DNA of 64,000 nt, taken from NCBI RefSeq assembly GCF_932526225.1, contig NC_064044.1:2115001-2179000 (forward strand), given 5' to 3'. Shown piece by piece: positions 60,965 to 64,000 of the stretch (the stretch's first letter is position 1; every line of letters starts with the position of its first letter). Below the pieces are notes generated by a model. That model had not been told where the DNA came from and searched no databases. It saw only the letters and a program-made list of their open reading frames with translations. Made by a program: the position numbers and the translations under genes. Origin of the DNA: Nematostella vectensis. Taxonomy: Eukaryota; Cnidaria; Anthozoa; Actiniaria; Edwardsiidae.

Positions 60965-62823
60965 ATATTTTATAGAAACTATGTTTATTGACAGTTTGTG
61001 GTCATTTTCTTTGAATTTAAGTCCCCCACATGTACCAAAAGCTCATAAGTCAGTATTAGAGTTTACTAAATTTCATTGTGTCAGGTTCAGAGAGCTATTG
61101 AAAGCACTTACCATGGCACTGCCCCTTTAAATAGCTGTAAAAAAAGAAGAGAAAATAGCTGGATGGGGTCTCTGTTGGTTTTCTTTTAGTTTTAGTTTTC
61201 TTTTATTATTATTTTTTTCTGGGGTGGGGGGGGGTGGGGGAAGGAGGAATTCAGCTTAAAATTGCCCGTGGTCAATTCAACCAACTAAGCAACTAGTTCA
61301 AAAGATGTTGGTTTTGCAGTCTTTTATTCAATACTTTCAAGGTTATCATGCAATTCTGTAGTTTGACTGGAAATATATACTTTTTTTCTATTCATTTACA
61401 GTTCTATATGTACAGTGTGACCATAGTCATGATTACAATTATTTATAATAATTTTTACCCACTAACAGAAACCAACTTGACTGCAAAACACTCACTGTAA
61501 AGCATAAGATATTAGGCATTTCTTTCATGTGGCTGTGAGGTTGACCTGTTAACATCTACAGGGGCCACACTCACCTCGGAATCATAGGGGTCCATAAAAG
61601 CAAGGTGTCGCAGAACCTTCCCCTGCCCTCCTTACCGTCTTTCATCAGGAACACCTGTGCAGCCGACACCCTTAGGTGGATGGGGTGCACATGTGCTTTG
61701 GGTGTGGCCCTGAAGATGGCACAGTGACCACAAGATGTACCAGAATGAAATTGTATATACTGTAAAAACATGTGAGTAGAAAACAGTCAATAGCCATGGA
61801 GTTTTTAGTGTGTTGTACATGTTATACATGTTTTAGGATTTACCTAATTACTTACAGTATTTTTTTTAAATAGAATTTTTTACTTGTATAATATTTTATA
61901 GAAACTATGTTTATTGACAGTTTGTGGTCATTTTCTTTGAATTTAAGTCCCCCACATGTACCAAAAGCTCATAAGTCAGTATTAGAGTTTACTAAATTTC
62001 ATTGTGTCAGGTTCAGAGAGCTATTGAAAGCACTTACCATGGCACTGCCCCTTTAAATAGCTGTAAAAAAAAAAAGAAGAGAAAATAGCTGGAGGGGGTC
62101 TCTGTTGGTTTTGTTTTAGTTTTAGTTTTCTTTTATTATTATTTTTTTCTGGGGTGGGGGGGGGGGGTGGGGGAAGGAGGAATTCAGCTTAAAATTGCCC
62201 GTGGTCAATTCAACCAACTAAGCAACTAGTACAAAAGATGTTGGTTTTGCAGTCTTTTATTCAATACTTTCAAGGTTATCATGCAATTCTGTAGTTTGAC
62301 TGGAAATATATACTTTTTTTTCTATTCATTTACAGTTCTATATGTACAGTGTGACCATAGTCATGATTACAATTATTTATAATAATTTTTACCCACTAAC
62401 AGAAACCAACTTGACTGCAAAACACTCACTGTAAAGCATAAGATATTAGGCATTTCTTTCATGTGGCTGTGAGGTTGACCTGTCAACATCTACAGGGGCC
62501 ACACTCACCTCGGAATCATAGGGGTCCATAAAAGCAAGGTGTCGCAGAACCTTTCCCTGCCCTCCTTACCCTCTTTCATCAGGAACACCTGTGCAGCCGA
62601 CACCCTTAGGTGGATGGGGTGCACAGGTGCTTTGGGTGTGGCCCTGAAGATGGCACAGTGACCACAAGATGTACCAGAATGAAATTGTATATACTGTAAA
62701 AACATGTGAGTAGAAAACAGTCAATAGCCACGGAGTTTTTAGTGTGTTGTACATGTTATACATGTTTTAGGATTTCCCTAATTACTTACAGTATTTTTTT
62801 AAATAGAATTTTTTACTTGTATA
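60965..62823 (-). repeat. Chimeric tandem duplication (~930 bp) in R10
   Basis: 60965-61890 is repeated as 61891-62823. The junction at TTGTATA/ATATTTTATAG (about 61890) joins two AT-rich sites with short homology. The second copy has alleles of the centre-proximal subfamily (GTTTTGTTTTAG near 62110, CTGTCAACATC near 62480, AATACATAC near 62838), whereas the first has R6-R9 alleles. It is therefore an unequal-recombination product, not a simple local copy. The second copy begins inside element A, leaving a fragment at 61891-62052. Confidence 0.8.
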
Positions 62824-63617
62824 ATTTAGATGAGTAATACATACTTTTCATAGTATGTTGTAGAACTCGTCTCGTTCCTCCTAAATAACAATCAAAATTA
62901 TGTTTGTTATTATCTTCGTGCAAAGGAATCTACAGTAGTTTTTTAATCAGATAATTGTTTTTCCTTCAACACTCCCCTGTTATTTCAACAGCTCTCTCTT
63001 GAGTTTGCTTGTCTCAGAAATAGACCTTGTTTGATAAACAAAGACATGTTACCCACTTATTCAATAATAGGTAACAACTGCAATATTGTACTGTATGAAA
63101 AGAGTGTCCCTCCCCCTTCTAATGTTGACATCAGTAAATCTAGCAAGCTCATTTTGCTAGATGTATGATGTATACCAGGCTTGTATCCTCCAGGTCCATT
63201 TCCATACTCCGATGGATGCCATTACGGAATTGATCCGGAGATCCGGAGAAAAATTCACGAGGGGGAGGGCCAGTCAACACTCCTCTCCCCAAAGTCAGAC
63301 GGTTGTTTGGATGGTCTGTTTTTTGTTTTTGTTTTTTTCTTCTTATTTTTTTTCCAAAAACTACGCAGGAGTGAGCGGGGTTAAGCTCTACGAAAATAAA
63401 AATGAATAGAAAAAAAAAAAGAAAAAAGGGCATTGGCATGGGATCGAACCCGACCTGAAAAACAAAACGGAAACCATACATACGGATTACCCAATCGGTA
63501 TGGCAGCACAAGGCTTTTACGGAAGGCTGTAAAGAACCCGAAGGCCCCAAGCACCGATATTTCCGGCGAATATGCTGTACAACACTCTTGCAAGGTATTC
63601 CGACCCGCGCATTAATG

Positions 63618-63900
63618 CATATCAAACATATTCCCCACGGATAGTGTCCTTCGTTTGTTTTGCCTTATATGGTCATTGATGCCCATATTAAGAAGAGCTA
63701 GAGTTTTTCTGCTCCCTGATCTCCAGAAAACATGGTGAAAAATGCTGATTCCTGTCAATTTGAGACTCGCGGCAAGAATTTTTCAAGAAAAAAATTGATT
63801 GCTTGGTCAAATCTTTATGTCACTAATCTTGAAAAGCCCTGAGACCCAGGCCTCTAAGAAATTGACCGAGCAGGTTTGAAGGTCACCAAAATATTGATAT
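63618..63900. mobile_element. 283-bp foreign insertion in the GC-rich block
   Basis: Other units read ATTAATG followed directly by GGGAGGAC. Here 283 bp intervene, after which the block resumes exactly at 63901. The insert starts (C)ATATCAA and ends TTGATAT, a 7-bp inverted terminal match. No target-site duplication is visible and no other copy is in the window. It has no ORF that I recognise. A small MITE is possible, as is a templated repair insert or an assembly join. Confidence 0.5.
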
Positions 63901-64000
63901 GGGAGGACAATAACCAGGATCCCAGGCCTGTAATACGGTTACGCCACGCACAGCTCGCTGAGATAGAGGGTGAAAAAATACAGGTCTATTTGGGCGTCTT

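Larger units (their letters stand above)
59581..64000 (-). repeat. Array unit R10 (incomplete, rearranged)
   Basis: Element B is at 59840-60833 and element A at 60838-61126. The unit is enlarged by a chimeric duplication (60965-62823) and a 283 bp insertion (63618-63900). It runs off the window in the GC-rich block. Confidence 0.88.

Noticed and set aside
63149-63625. 158-codon minus-strand frame, the longest in the window
   Set aside because: It passes through poly-T/poly-A tracts giving runs of Phe and Lys, its 5' part extends only because of the 283 bp insertion, and equivalent frames in other units have different lengths.
1147-64000. A tandem array of rRNA, 5S, snRNA, spliced-leader or histone genes
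   Set aside because: A ~3.3 kb tandem unit suggested this, but I could not recognise any of those sequences on either strand of the unit by eye. A database search would be decisive.
1147-64000. CRISPR array or prokaryotic operon
   Set aside because: Repeat period is kilobases, with no short repeat-spacer structure, no cas genes and no bacterial gene organisation.

Overview
This is non-coding, repeat-dominated eukaryotic DNA. Nothing in it looks prokaryotic: no operon, no Shine-Dalgarno-led genes, and no long open reading frame in 64 kb. The repeat content points to an animal, most plausibly an invertebrate: a tail fragment of a non-LTR retrotransposon, a metazoan-style hammerhead-ribozyme retrozyme, and TTAA-flanked MITE-like elements. 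I cannot name the species.

Layout. (1) 1-1113 is the left flank. It holds a (GACG/GACA)n microsatellite, the C-terminal end of a LINE reverse-transcriptase ORF on the minus strand, and a dimeric retrozyme with two complete type-I hammerhead ribozymes exactly 356 bp apart (minus strand). (2) 1147-31539 is a head-to-tail array of a ~3.3 kb unit in forward orientation (L1-L9 plus partial L10). (3) 31540-32384 is a spacer made of a diverged relative of the same unit ('type D'), also forward. (4) 32385-64000 is the same ~3.3 kb unit in reverse orientation (R1-R10, running off the window). The window is therefore a giant inverted repeat whose arms are each tandem arrays of about 30 kb.

The 3.3 kb unit. 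In its own 5'->3' direction a typical unit contains: a GC-rich, strongly conserved ~370 bp block ending in a tRNA-like segment with a B-box and a T-run; a CAAAAA-rich tract; a 9-bp hairpin; an exon-like 185 bp segment between splice-like signals; a length-variable C tract (G tract on the other strand); a ~289 bp MITE ('element A') with 18-bp imperfect terminal inverted repeats and TTAA flanks; and a ~1.0 kb insertion ('element B') flanked by TTAA. The diverged part of L1 (about 1560-3280) keeps element A but has an uninterrupted single TTAA where element B sits elsewhere. This is an internal empty site that dates the insertion of B relative to A.

Array evolution is visible. Units at the left edge (L1) and at the centre (L10, R1, and to a lesser degree R2) are the most rearranged. 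Interior units are homogenised. Two-unit higher-order repeats exist in both arms: a near-identical 6.57 kb duplication at about 18.05-31.19 kb, and alternating R2/R4 and R3/R5 types. Some alleles are shared across the inverted arms. Local rearrangements include a 332 bp tandem duplication in L4, a chimeric ~930 bp duplication in R10, and a 283 bp foreign insertion at 63618.

I found no supportable protein-coding gene. Apparent reading frames of 60-158 codons recur only because the DNA recurs; many open at non-ATG codons and they break at homopolymers. The most interesting items are the ribozyme-bearing retrozyme next to the array and the array architecture itself.
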